A stretch of DNA of 40,395 nt, taken from Caproicibacter sp002399225 (lineage in GTDB: Bacteria > Bacillota > Clostridia > Oscillospirales > Acutalibacteraceae). The notes beneath the pieces were generated by a model that worked only from the letters and a program-made list of their open reading frames with translations, ran no database searches and had not been told where the DNA came from. The stretch covers positions 1 through 40,395 of the forward strand of contig DAIOKN010000021.1 of assembly GCA_036756705.1 (NCBI GenBank), read 5' to 3'. The position numbers and the translations under genes were made by a program. Numbering within the stretch: position 1 is the stretch's first letter; each line of letters starts with the position of its first letter. Shown piece by piece: positions 8,443 to 15,640 of the stretch.

Positions 8443-8784
8443 ATGCCCGGGACCAGAAAGCTCGGAAGAACCACCGACCAAAGAACGGCCATGCTCAGGG
8501 CGATGGTGACCTTCCTTTTGGAAAAAGGCAAAATCGAGACAACGGTGACCCGCGCCAAGGAAGTCCGTTCCATGACGGAAAAAATGATCACCATTGCGAA
8601 AGAAGATACTCTTGCCCATAAGCGCCTTATCGACGGCTTTATCACGAAAAAAGACGTTGCGCATAAGCTGTTTGCCGAGATCGCGCCGAAATATGCCGAC
8701 CGTAGCGGCGGCTACACGCGCATCACAAAACTCGGACCCCGCCGCGGGGACGCAGCCGAAATGGCAATTATCGAACTTCTCTAA
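8443..8784 (+). CDS. rplQ: 50S ribosomal protein L17
   Basis: The 113-residue product carries the L17 signature: MPGTRKLGRTTDQRTAMLR, a central VTRAKEVRSM helix and the C-terminal YTRITKLGPRRGDAAEMAII. AAAGGAGTG at 8426-8434 precedes the ATG. This is the last recognisable gene of the alpha operon. The ecfA/cbiO cobalt-type transporter genes that often follow rplQ in Clostridia are not seen here. Confidence 0.98.
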   Translation: MPGTRKLGRTTDQRTAMLRAMVTFLLEKGKIETTVTRAKEVRSMTEKMITIAKEDTLAHKRLIDGFITKKDVAHKLFAEIAPKYADRSGGYTRITKLGPRRGDAAEMAIIELL

Positions 8785-8895
8785 TTTTTTTATAGAAACT
8801 GCACGGATGTTTTCCTTTGAAAGGCTTCCGCTTTTTCTTCCCGGCCCGGCAGGAGGCCGGCCGCTGACAAAAGCAACTTGGGAGGTGGTCGCTTT

Positions 8896-9075
8896 TTGGA
8901 AATTCTGATGGAAGGACTTCAATTCGGAGGGATCCTTTTCCTGGCGATTTGCTTAAGCGCCTGTTTTTTCCATGCCATTTCTGTTTTAGGCGAATGGATC
9001 CACAGGCTGATTTGCCGCCTGCTGCGCGTGATGCGCAGGTGGTTTCGGCTCTGCTGTTTCAAGAAAACCGGATAG
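8896..9075 (+). CDS. Possible small membrane protein, 59 aa
   Basis: Not a recognised family. A TTG at 8896 follows a strong ribosome binding site (GGGAGGTGG, 8880-8888) at good spacing and opens a 59-codon frame. The product has one hydrophobic helix (residues about 8-28, FGGILFLAICLSACFFHAIS) followed by an amphipathic Arg/Cys-rich tail (LICRLLRVMRRWFRLCCFKK). It lies 111 nt after rplQ and could be read through from the ribosomal operon. After it, 9076-9312 holds no gene I can support. The evidence is the ribosome binding site and the membrane-protein character only, so a chance frame remains possible. Confidence 0.4.
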   Translation: MEILMEGLQFGGILFLAICLSACFFHAISVLGEWIHRLICRLLRVMRRWFRLCCFKKTG

Positions 9076-9312
9076 AAAATAGAGAAGAGGGGGCTGTTTC
9101 CCAGGCACGGGAGGCAGTCCCATTTTGGCGGGACAGACGACACCGTCCGGCAAAACGCCGCCGTTTTCGACCGGAGAAAGGACTGAAAAGCGGCGGCCCT
9201 TTACGGAAGAAAGAGCGCGGATCCTGCTGCTTCAAGCGGAAAAAATGACTTCTGCCCGCAGTCCCAATCCAGGCTGTGCGCGCGGCGGGAAGCGCTTTTT
9301 CCATATGCCGGT

Positions 9313-9340
9313 TTGAACCAAAATAGATTTATGCTATAAT
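9313..9340 (+). promoter_or_regulatory. Sigma-A-type promoter of the YdcF-like gene
   Basis: TTGAAC (9313-9318), 16-nt spacer, TATAAT (9335-9340), about 20 nt before the TTG start at 9360. A GGGAG ribosome binding site follows directly. Confidence 0.75.
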
Positions 9341-9359
9341 AAATGGGAGATGATCACAA

Positions 9360-10124
9360 TTGAAAAATCTCGGACGTGCAGCGCTCTGGGCCCTGGGGAT
9401 TCTCGCCGCCGCAGGTCTTCTTTGGTTTCTTGGGCCGATCCACTGGAATGTGCTGAACATCGGGAATGAGTTCGGTATTGCAGTCTGCCTGCTGATTTTG
9501 CTGGGCGTCCTGTTTTCCGGAAAGATCCGCGCCGCAGCGCGGAAACACCGCGGAGTCCGCAACGGCGTGCGGGCAATTCTGGTGCTGTTCTGCGCCGGCC
9601 TTGCCTGGGCGGCGGTGCTGACGGGGCTGATGATTTCCGGCGCAACGGCGGCTCCGCCGGAAACGGCAACCGTGCTGGTGCTGGGCAGCAAGGTGAGCGG
9701 CGACGCCCCGAGTGCAGACCTGCGGGTACGGATTCTGACTGCGTCGGAGTACCTGAAGAAACATCCGAAAGCAGCGTGCGTCGCCTGCGGCGGGCGGGGC
9801 CGGTGTGAGAACCGGACGGAGGCGGAAGTGATCCGCGAAGGGCTTGTCAGCCTTGGGATCGACTCTTCCCGCATCTATTTGGAAAATCGCTCTGTTTCTA
9901 CAAAGGAGAATATCGGAAATGCGCTGGTGGTGATCGACCAGAATGGCCTGAACCGGACTCTTGCGCTTGTAACCGACGAATACCACGAGTACCGCGCCTG
10001 TTCCATTGCGCGCGGATTTGAGGTAACGGCGCGGGCGGTACCGGCCCGCACACCCTGGTATATCTTTTCGGCCTGCTGGGCGCGGGAACTGCTGGCACTT
10101 TCCGCTTATCTGCTTTTGCCGTAA
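9360..10124 (+). CDS. YdcF/SanA-type membrane protein (DUF218 domain)
   Basis: A 254-residue membrane protein from a TTG start behind GGGAG. Three hydrophobic segments lie in the first ~105 residues. The DUF218 (YdcF/ElyC/SanA) domain follows, recognisable from TATVLVLGSKVSGDAPSADL, the VACGGRG turn, RIYLENRSVSTKENI and LALVTDEYHEYRA. Proteins of this family are linked to cell-envelope or vancomycin tolerance in Enterobacteria, but the chemistry is not settled. It has its own promoter, and pyrF follows 47 nt downstream. The domain lies after the membrane segments; its sidedness cannot be decided here. Confidence 0.85.
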   Translation: MKNLGRAALWALGILAAAGLLWFLGPIHWNVLNIGNEFGIAVCLLILLGVLFSGKIRAAARKHRGVRNGVRAILVLFCAGLAWAAVLTGLMISGATAAPPETATVLVLGSKVSGDAPSADLRVRILTASEYLKKHPKAACVACGGRGRCENRTEAEVIREGLVSLGIDSSRIYLENRSVSTKENIGNALVVIDQNGLNRTLALVTDEYHEYRACSIARGFEVTARAVPARTPWYIFSACWARELLALSAYLLLP

Positions 10125-10171
10125 GACAGGGGCCGCTTTCAAAAATTCAATCAGCAAGGAGGACATCGAAG

Positions 10172-11113
10172 ATGGCGCTGGATCGATTGATCGAAGCAAT
10201 CGCAAACAAGCAAAACCCAACGGTGGCGGGGCTTGACCCCAAGCTGGAATATATCCCGGATTTTATCCGGGAAAAGGCGTTTGCCCGGTATGGAAAAACG
10301 CTGGAAGGGGCCGCGGAGGCAATTTTGGAGTTCAATAGGGGCTTGATCGACGCCCTGTGCGGCATTGTGCCGGCCGTCAAACCACAGTGCGCTTATTATG
10401 AGATGTATGGCTGGCCGGGGATGAGGGCCCTGCATGACACGATTGCCTATGCAAAGGGCAAGGGCTTGTTTGTCATCACGGACGGCAAGCGGAATGACAT
10501 CGGCAGCACCATGCAGGCCTATGCTGCGGCGTATCTCGGCAAAACCAATATTGCGGGAAAATCGGAAGAAGCGTTTGGCAGCGACGCCCTGACGGTCAAC
10601 GGATACCTTGGCTCCGATGGAATCCGGCCGCTTCTTGATGTCTGCCATGCGGAGGACAAAGGGATCTTTGTCCTGGTCAAAACTTCCAATCAGTCCTCCG
10701 ATGAGATTCAGAATCAGACTTTGGAAGGCAGCGAGTCTCTCTATGAGGTGATGGGGCAGTACTGCGAGGAGTGGGGGAAAAATCTTCCCGGAAAATACGG
10801 CTATTCCGGCGTGGGTGCGGTGGTTGGAGCCACCTGGCCCGCACAGCTCAAAGAGCTGCGGGAGATGCTGACGCGGACCTTCTTCTTGGTGCCGGGCTAC
10901 GGGGCGCAGGGCGGCGGCCCGGAGGACGTTGCGCCGGCGTTTGATTCAAACGGCGGCGGTGCGGTCGTGAACGCTTCCCGCTCGATTCTCTGTGCCTGGC
11001 AGAAGCAGAATGCGGCACCCGAGGATTACGCAAAAGCCGCGGCGGCGGAAGCGGAACGGATGCGTGATGCCATCGTTGCAAAAACCGGAAAGATCCGATT
11101 GGTGCGGCGATAA
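10172..11113 (+). CDS. pyrF: Orotidine 5'-phosphate decarboxylase (type 2)
   Basis: Converts OMP to UMP, the last step of de novo pyrimidine synthesis. The 313-residue length and the N-terminus (LIEAIANKQNPTVAGLDPKL) match the longer subfamily-2 PyrF. The catalytic Asp-Lys-Asp array is in TDGKRNDIGST (D104, K106, D109). The phosphate-binding end PGYGAQGGGPEDV is intact. AAGGAGG precedes the ATG. No other pyr genes are adjacent, so this copy stands alone in the window. Confidence 0.95.
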   Translation: MALDRLIEAIANKQNPTVAGLDPKLEYIPDFIREKAFARYGKTLEGAAEAILEFNRGLIDALCGIVPAVKPQCAYYEMYGWPGMRALHDTIAYAKGKGLFVITDGKRNDIGSTMQAYAAAYLGKTNIAGKSEEAFGSDALTVNGYLGSDGIRPLLDVCHAEDKGIFVLVKTSNQSSDEIQNQTLEGSESLYEVMGQYCEEWGKNLPGKYGYSGVGAVVGATWPAQLKELREMLTRTFFLVPGYGAQGGGPEDVAPAFDSNGGGAVVNASRSILCAWQKQNAAPEDYAKAAAAEAERMRDAIVAKTGKIRLVRR

Positions 11114-11143
11114 AAAAGCCGGACCGCAGGCCGGTTCGCTTTT
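11114..11143 (+). terminator. Probable intrinsic terminator after pyrF
   Basis: AAAAGC pairs with GCTTTT around an inner CCGG/CCGG stem that contains a single bulged A. The T-rich side is TTTTCTT. It starts immediately after the pyrF stop. Read-through into the next gene is possible. Confidence 0.5.
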
Positions 11144-11174
11144 CTTCATGCTCAAGAAAACGGAGGTAATGAAT

Positions 11175-11849
11175 TTGACAAGATTGATTTTTGTCCGTCA
11201 CTGTGAGGCGGAAGGCAATACAAAAGGCATTTTACAGGGACGCACGGACTGCGACATCAGTGGGAACAGTGCGGTTCAGCTGGAACTTGTCTCGCTTCGC
11301 CTGCGCAACGAGTCGTTTGCATCAATCTACTCCAGCCCGCTCAAGCGTGCGTTTAAGACAGCTCAGGCGATCAACCAATATCATCATCTCCCAATTCAGA
11401 TCGACCCGCGCCTGTCGGAAATCGACATCGGTTCCTGGGAAGGGCATCCTTGGGAAGAAATTGAACGGGAAAACTCTCCCATGGTGAAAATCTGGAACGA
11501 ATCGCCGGGACAATTCCGCGCCGAAGGCGGTGAATCGATGAAAGAAGTGTATGATCGGGTTTGGGCGGCTGCCATGGAGATCGCGGGGGCCAACCGGGAA
11601 ACGACCGTCTGCGTGGTGTCGCATGGATGCGCGATCCGCAACTTGCTCTGCCATGCGCTGGGCTGGCCGGTCAACCGGATCGGCGAAATCGGCTGGTGTG
11701 ACAACACGGCGGTCAGCGTGGTGGATTTTGACGATGGTCTGCGGGCGCATGTCGTCAGGATGAACGACGATTCCCATCTTCCGTCGGAACTTTCCGTTTA
11801 CCGCCGGGACGGCGCGGATCTTTCGGATGCAGAGGCGGTTGCACCGTGA
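11175..11849 (+). CDS. Histidine phosphatase family protein
   Basis: A phosphoglycerate-mutase-like phosphatase of 224 residues. The catalytic His lies in LIFVRHCEAEGN (RHC rather than the usual RHG). The second catalytic His is in VSHGCAIRNL, and SSPLKRAFKTAQAI and RLSEIDIGSWEG complete the fold. I choose TTG 11175 because GGAGG at 11162-11166 is correctly spaced; the ATG at 11169 lies too close to it. The substrate cannot be read from sequence (candidates: alpha-ribazole-P, sugar-P or broad specificity). The last 4 nt overlap the ruvX start (GTGA), so the two are coupled. Confidence 0.88.
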   Translation: MTRLIFVRHCEAEGNTKGILQGRTDCDISGNSAVQLELVSLRLRNESFASIYSSPLKRAFKTAQAINQYHHLPIQIDPRLSEIDIGSWEGHPWEEIERENSPMVKIWNESPGQFRAEGGESMKEVYDRVWAAAMEIAGANRETTVCVVSHGCAIRNLLCHALGWPVNRIGEIGWCDNTAVSVVDFDDGLRAHVVRMNDDSHLPSELSVYRRDGADLSDAEAVAP

Positions 11850-12283
11850 AAATTCTTGCCGTCGATCTCGGAGGGGCGCGCACCGGCCTCGCTGTCTGCG
11901 ACGCAGGCGAGGTCCTCGCCTCGCCCGTCCGCGTGGTCGTGGAACGCGACAGAAACAGACTGGCCAAAACGGTCGCAAAAGAGGCGGATACCCTTGCCGT
12001 GCGGGAAATTGTCGTCGGGCTGCCGCGCAATATGGACGGCTCGGAAGGAGAAAGCGCCAAGGGGGCGCGCGCCTTTGCCGCTTTGCTGAAGACGCTGGTT
12101 TCGCTCCCGGTCGTTCTGTGGGATGAAAGGGGAACCACCATCACCGCGCACGGCTACCTCAATGAGACCGACACGCGCGGAAAAAAGAGAAAAGCGGTCA
12201 TTGACGCCGTTGCGGCGACCGTTATTTTGCAGGATTACCTCCGGTACCGGAAGAACCAACGGACGGAAGAAAGGCTTCCCTGA
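11846..12283 (+). CDS. ruvX: Holliday junction resolvase-like / pre-16S rRNA nuclease YqgF
   Basis: A 145-residue RNase H-fold protein of the YqgF/RuvX family: KILAVDLGGARTGLAVCD at the N-terminus (first acidic residue), IVVGLPRNMDGSEG in the middle, and LWDERGTTITA near the C-terminus. YqgF matures the 16S rRNA 5' end in E. coli. The GTG start overlaps the previous stop in GTGA. The final codons form the left arm of the terminator at 12271-12311. Neighbours alaS and DUF965, common elsewhere, are absent, but a DUF1292 gene lies nearby on the other strand. Confidence 0.93.
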   Translation: MKILAVDLGGARTGLAVCDAGEVLASPVRVVVERDRNRLAKTVAKEADTLAVREIVVGLPRNMDGSEGESAKGARAFAALLKTLVSLPVVLWDERGTTITAHGYLNETDTRGKKRKAVIDAVAATVILQDYLRYRKNQRTEERLP

Positions 12284-12311
12284 TGCCCAAAGCGGGCGGG
12301 GGAAGCCTTTT
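12271..12311 (+). terminator. Intrinsic terminator overlapping ruvX 3' end
   Basis: Perfect 10-bp stem AAGGCTTCCC (12271-12280) with GGGAAGCCTT (12300-12309), followed by TT. The left arm lies inside the ruvX coding sequence. Confidence 0.8.
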
Positions 12312-12432
12312 ACTGTTGCCGTCTTTTCGTCCGGCGTGCGGTGCGGGGTATCCTTATGCTGATCTCGGCCTTTCAGAGCGGACAGGTTTTATGCCGGCAT
12401 TTGTTAGAAAAGTTTGAAACAGGCAGAAGAAA

Positions 12433-12462
12433 AGCTGTAAAGCTTAAAGGCCTTACAGCTTA
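12433..12462 (-). terminator. Terminator of the degV gene
   Basis: Nine-base-pair stem AAGCTGTAA/TTACAGCTT. Read on the - strand it is followed by TTTCTTC just past the degV stop. The + side also runs into TTAAAATTGCTTTTTT, so it may work in both directions. Confidence 0.7.
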
Positions 12463-12492
12463 AAATTGCTTTTTTATGAGCATAGCCATGTA

Positions 12493-13377
12493 TTATTCTT
12501 TGGTTTCGCGGTCCTGCCCCAGGTAGAACAGGGCGACGGTGCCGAGCCCGGTGTGCGAACCGATGACAGGCCCGATGGGCCCGGTTTCGACCTGCCTGAC
12601 GCCGAACCTCTTTTTGATCTGCTCTGCAACATAAGCGCAGCCTTCCGGGGAATTGCTGTGGCTGACAAAGATCATCTGTTTTTCCGGCTCAATGGAAGTT
12701 TTGGCCATGTGGTTGATCATTGCGTCCAGTGACTGACGGCGGCCGCGGATTTTTTCCATCAGGATGATGTGCCCTTGGTCGTCAAAATGAAGGACGGGCT
12801 TGATGCCGAGCATGGTGCCGACCATGGCGGAAGCACCGGAAATCCGGCCGCCGCGTTTGAGGTGGTTCAGGTCATCCACTGTGAACCAGTGGTGCATCCG
12901 GTTGCGGTTTTGCTCCATCCATTCTTTGACTTCTTCAATTGAAGCGCCGGCCCGCTGCTTCATGACAGCGTGATAAACCAGCAGCCCTTCCCCCATGGAG
13001 GCCGCCAGCGTATCCACGGCGAAAATTTTGCGCTGCGGATATTTTCCCGAAAGCTCTTTTGCCGCGAGTACCGCGTTGTTGTAAGTGCCGCTCAGGCCGG
13101 AAGAAAAGCCGAGGTAGAGAACGTCCTGCCCGGCGGCAAGAAACGGCTCAAAGGTTTCGAGGAAGGTAACCGTGCTGATCTGGTTCGTGGTAGCGCTTTC
13201 TCCCGCGGAAAGCCGGCGGTAAAATTCCGTTGAAGGAAGCTCATGCTCATCCGGGTAATCCAGCAGGGAGTCTTTCCCGATGGTAAAGCTCATAGGAATG
13301 ACGGCAATCCCGAGCTTCTCCACTTGCTCTTGGGTCAAATCGGAGTTGGCGTCCGTAATAATTTTATAATTGCTCAT
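12493..13377 (-). CDS. DegV family fatty-acid-binding protein
   Basis: A 294-residue DegV protein. DegV proteins bind a fatty acid between two domains, and some (FakB) present it to the kinase FakA for phospholipid synthesis. Visible signatures are YKIITDANSDLTQE at the start, TNQISTVTFLETF, LYLGFSSGLSGTYNNA and DDLNHLKRGGRIS. AAGGAG lies upstream of the ATG at a slightly long spacing. It has its own promoter at 13437-13465. No fakA is adjacent, so a FakB role is only a possibility. Confidence 0.93.
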   Translation of the reverse strand: MSNYKIITDANSDLTQEQVEKLGIAVIPMSFTIGKDSLLDYPDEHELPSTEFYRRLSAGESATTNQISTVTFLETFEPFLAAGQDVLYLGFSSGLSGTYNNAVLAAKELSGKYPQRKIFAVDTLAASMGEGLLVYHAVMKQRAGASIEEVKEWMEQNRNRMHHWFTVDDLNHLKRGGRISGASAMVGTMLGIKPVLHFDDQGHIILMEKIRGRRQSLDAMINHMAKTSIEPEKQMIFVSHSNSPEGCAYVAEQIKKRFGVRQVETGPIGPVIGSHTGLGTVALFYLGQDRETKE

Positions 13378-13436
13378 TTTTAGGTGGAACTCCTTTCATG
13401 AGGAATCAATTTTCCGTTTGGAATCATTCCGCCAAC

Positions 13437-13465
13437 ATTATACTTTGATTTGGCAGTTTTGTCCA
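13437..13465 (-). promoter_or_regulatory. Promoter of degV
   Basis: On the - strand TGGACA (13465-13460), 17-nt spacer, TATAAT (13442-13437), about 60 nt before the degV start. Five of six -35 bases and all -10 bases match consensus. Confidence 0.75.
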
Positions 13466-13490
13466 CCTGCCGAAAGCTTCTGCCGTCTGT

Positions 13491-13518
13491 AAAAAAGAAA
13501 AAGCTCCCTTTCGGGAGC
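13491..13518 (-). terminator. Strong terminator behind the 6S-like RNA
   Basis: GCTCCC/GGGAGC stem with a GAAA loop, then TTTTTCTTTTTT on the - strand. It stands 15 nt past the first T-run that ends the 6S-like RNA, giving two stops in tandem. Confidence 0.85.
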
Positions 13519-13532
13519 ATTGAGAACAAAAT

Positions 13533-13722
13533 AAAAAAGACCCGCCTGGCCGTACGTGCTGAATAACCTGCTACCAGTAGCAGGTGGGTGCCCGCCCAAC
13601 GGTTTCGCACTCCCTTCGTCCGGCAAAAAATGCCGGGAGGTCTGAAGTCCGCCGCCGGAGCTAAGCTCCCGATTCAATATTGTAGGGTTATTTCCGCACC
13701 AATCCGCGCACCAGGCAGGAGT
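13533..13722 (-). ncRNA. ssrS: 6S RNA (probable)
   Basis: No protein frame fits, and the - strand folds like 6S RNA, which mimics an open promoter and binds housekeeping RNA polymerase. The ends pair: CCTGCCTGG (13719-13711) with CCAGGCGGG (13549-13541), followed by TCTTTTTTATTTTG. The distance makes an RNA of about 190 nt, the normal 6S size. Between them lies AATAACCCTACAATATTG next to CGGGAGC, resembling the central-bubble strand of Firmicute 6S RNAs, plus short hairpins (GGAGC/GCTCC, CCGGCA/TGCCGG, ACCTGC/GCAGGT). Ends are estimated. Motif resemblance is from memory. Confidence 0.72.
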
Positions 13723-13737
13723 TATTAAACTAGGAGA

Positions 13738-14085
13738 TCAGTCTTCGCTTGAATCTTCCTCATCCGAAGGATCATCATCGTCACAGGCATCGTCTTCTTC
13801 GTCGCCGTACAGATCTTCGAAGCGGGTTTCAAACTGCTCTGCAAGACGGTCCAGAAGGGCCTGATCTTCCACTTCAGCAAGCTGCTGCTCTCCATCCTCT
13901 TCAATGGACTCAAAAATGTAATAAGTCCCTTGGGCGTCGACTTTTTCCTGCGGATCGCTGAAAACGGGAAGCAGAGCGTAGAAGCATCCCTCGTCACCGT
14001 CGATGACATCGAGAACTTCAAATTCATGCTCGTCGCCTTCGTCATCCACCAAAGTCAGAATATCGGGGCCGTATTCGTCTTGCAT
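13738..14085 (-). CDS. DUF1292 family acidic protein
   Basis: A small acidic protein (115 residues from ATG 14085) of the DUF1292/YrzB family: DILTLVDDEGDEHEFEVLD, then YALLPVF, then YYIFESIEEDG. The C-terminal 30 residues are almost all Asp/Glu/Ser. I prefer 14085 over the in-frame ATG at 14109 because AAGGAG lies 9 nt before 14085. The family often sits near ruvX/alaS in Firmicutes; its function is unknown. The stop is only about 15 nt from the 6S-like RNA, so both may come from one transcript. Confidence 0.9.
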   Translation of the reverse strand: MQDEYGPDILTLVDDEGDEHEFEVLDVIDGDEGCFYALLPVFSDPQEKVDAQGTYYIFESIEEDGEQQLAEVEDQALLDRLAEQFETRFEDLYGDEEDDACDDDDPSDEEDSSED

Positions 14086-14132
14086 CGAAATGCTCTCCTT
14101 ACGATTCATTTCTTTGGTCTCTATCGATAACT

Positions 14133-14161
14133 ATTCTACGCTGCAAGCCCTTGCAAGTCAA
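14133..14161 (-). promoter_or_regulatory. Promoter of the DUF1292 gene
   Basis: On - strand TTGACT (14161-14156), 17-nt spacer, TAGAAT (14138-14133), about 48 nt upstream of the ATG at 14085. A short inverted repeat (TGCAAG/CTTGCA) fills the spacer. Confidence 0.78.
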
Positions 14162-14230
14162 CAGGAAAATTCTATGAAATCTCGATACAAAAATTTATAC
14201 GAAATTTTTTTATATATATAAAAAAAACTA

Positions 14231-14259
14231 TTGACTTATTCCAGACGATCCTTTATAAT
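14231..14259 (+). promoter_or_regulatory. Strong promoter of a large non-coding transcript
   Basis: TTGACT (14231-14236), exactly 17 nt, TATAAT (14254-14259), preceded by an A/T-rich tract (14186-14226) that could act as an UP element. No protein gene starts within 880 nt downstream. Start of transcription is expected near 14266. Confidence 0.85.
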
Positions 14260-14265
14260 ATGGCT

Positions 14266-14794
14266 GTAAAGGAAAAGGACGATGAAAGGACGATGCAGTT
14301 TTCCCGGCGCGGTTGCGTCCGCAGGGAGGAAAACAGAGACGGGCATCGGAATGGAAGGTGCTTTTTCTTAAAAAGAAGGGAGTGAGTCCAATGGGCAAGT
14401 GTAAAGCTTGGCAGGTTGTTTGCCCGGTGTTCGTTGGGCAAAAATCCTAATTAAGGCAAAAGAAAGGAATGAGACGAAAGACGGCCTATTGTACGGGGAG
14501 TTTTACCCGGTCGCACGTCGCATTTTAACCTTTGAGAGCTAAGTTTGGCTTCAAAATGAAGCGGTTCTTCCGGAACATATTGTTGAGGGCGGTTCAAAGG
14601 GAAAAACAGAAACGCGAACAGACCGGAGGAAATGAAACGTAGATGGTGATTCCAATGTATTGATTTGGGGAGTTTTTACCTGCGGCAAACCGGTTTCTGG
14701 TGAATCGGTTTTATCCGGGGTAGAAAATGAATCAATTTAACACAGAAGGATGTTGGGCCCTGGCGGTTTGCCGTCAGGGTCCTCCTTGATTTTT
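14266..14794 (+). ncRNA. Candidate large structured non-coding RNA, about 530 nt
   Basis: No frame longer than about 20 codons with a ribosome binding site is seen, but the segment has a near-consensus promoter, many complementary arms and a terminator-like end. Arms seen: GTTTTCC (14292-14298) with GGAGGAAAAC; GGGCAA with TTGCCC around 14393-14435; GCTTC/GAAGC (about 14547-14563); AAACCG/CGGTTT (about 14686-14712) nested inside ATTGATT/AATCAAT (about 14659-14736). GGACGAT occurs twice in the first 35 nt, 11 nt apart. Size and style recall large Firmicute RNAs such as OLE, but I cannot confirm a family and no OLE-associated oapA gene lies next to it. It is not tmRNA or RNase P: their signature sequences are missing. 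Confidence 0.7.
14755..14794 (+). terminator. 3' hairpin of the large RNA
   Basis: Twelve-base-pair stem GGGCCCTGGCGG (14755-14766) with CCGTCAGGGTCC (14771-14782), loop TTTG. A T5 run follows at 14790-14794 after 7 intervening bases, so it is a slightly imperfect intrinsic terminator. Confidence 0.6.
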
Positions 14795-14921
14795 CTGGCG
14801 GTTGTGCGGGCTTGGTGCCCGGTACAACCCTTCTTTACTCTCAAGATCTACCAACAGGCCACAGTTGAACTCGCTTTGGCAGGAAAGTACGGCGCCTACA
14901 ACAGCATCAAAATTTTAAGGA

Positions 14922-14953
14922 TGCACATCGGCAAAACGATGCGCATTTTTTTT
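14922..14953 (+). terminator. Second intrinsic terminator downstream of the large RNA
   Basis: TGCACATCG (14922-14930) pairs with CGATGCGCA (14937-14945) with one A-C mismatch, then eight T residues. It may catch read-through from the large RNA or end a short separate transcript. Nothing recognisable lies at 14795-14921 or 14954-15148. Confidence 0.75.
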
Positions 14954-15148
14954 GTTTTGCGTCTGCCGGTTCCGGCTCGAAAAGTTTGGCAGGGATATTC
15001 CGGGTAAGCCTGCCGCAGAGGCTGGTCTTAAATACCCCTGGAAAAATATTCGAAGATTCTTTCATCGGCTCCTCATGGAACATTCATTCTCCTGTCATAA
15101 AAACAGGGTACCCTATCAAGCAAGAAGGCAAAGGTAAGGTGGAATAGA

Positions 15149-15637
15149 ATGTTGAAAACGGAAGCATATCGGAAAAATATCGCTCAGTTTTTGAGTTATC
15201 TTGTAGTGGGTGGCGGAGCGACCGCTGTGGAGTGGATTCTGTTTTTTATTTTTGTGTATCCGATGAAATGGAACCAGAATCGCGGTTTTGTTGTCGCTTA
15301 CGCGATTTCGACTTTCGTCAATTTGATCCTTGGAAGACTGCGGACCTTTCGGAATGCCAGCGTTGTCCATTCCGGCAGCAGTCCGATGCGGAACTTTCTT
15401 AAGGAAGCGTCGCTGATCTACTTGGTTGCGGCGGTCGGCTGTCTACTAAATCTTCTGTTTTTAAATCTTTTTACGGATGTTTTTGGGATGGACTCCATGC
15501 TGGCGAAGGTCGTTACAACCGGGATTATGCTGATTGGCAACTATCTTGCCAGAAAGCTCGGCATTTACCGTGAAAGTCCAAAATCCGCGGCCTGCCTTCC
15601 AAATTTTGACACACCGAAAACAATCGGAAAGGTGTAA
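15149..15637 (+). CDS. GtrA family membrane protein (putative lipid-linked sugar flippase)
   Basis: GtrA proteins are small four-helix membrane proteins thought to flip polyprenyl-phosphate-sugars. The 162-residue product has four hydrophobic segments (about 14-34, 48-66, 88-110, 118-138) and GtrA signatures FLSYLVVGGGATAVEW and FVVAYAISTFVNLILGRLRTF. AAGGTGG precedes the ATG. The next gene, a GT39-type transferase, starts 3 nt after the stop. The pair resembles ykcC/gtrA-ykcB type loci in which the flippase supplies the transferase with lipid-linked sugar. Confidence 0.9.
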   Translation: MLKTEAYRKNIAQFLSYLVVGGGATAVEWILFFIFVYPMKWNQNRGFVVAYAISTFVNLILGRLRTFRNASVVHSGSSPMRNFLKEASLIYLVAAVGCLLNLLFLNLFTDVFGMDSMLAKVVTTGIMLIGNYLARKLGIYRESPKSAACLPNFDTPKTIGKV

Positions 15638-15640
15638 AGA

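Noticed and set aside
14266..14794. tmRNA, RNase P RNA, SRP RNA or a T-box as identity of the large RNA
   Set aside because: The tRNA-like ends of tmRNA, the GAGGAAAGTC element of RNase P, the GGAAGCAGC-type SRP loop and the GGGTGG T-box sequence are all missing.
14750..15137. Two + strand frames between the large RNA and gtrA
   Set aside because: They run through two terminator hairpins and have no ribosome binding sites.
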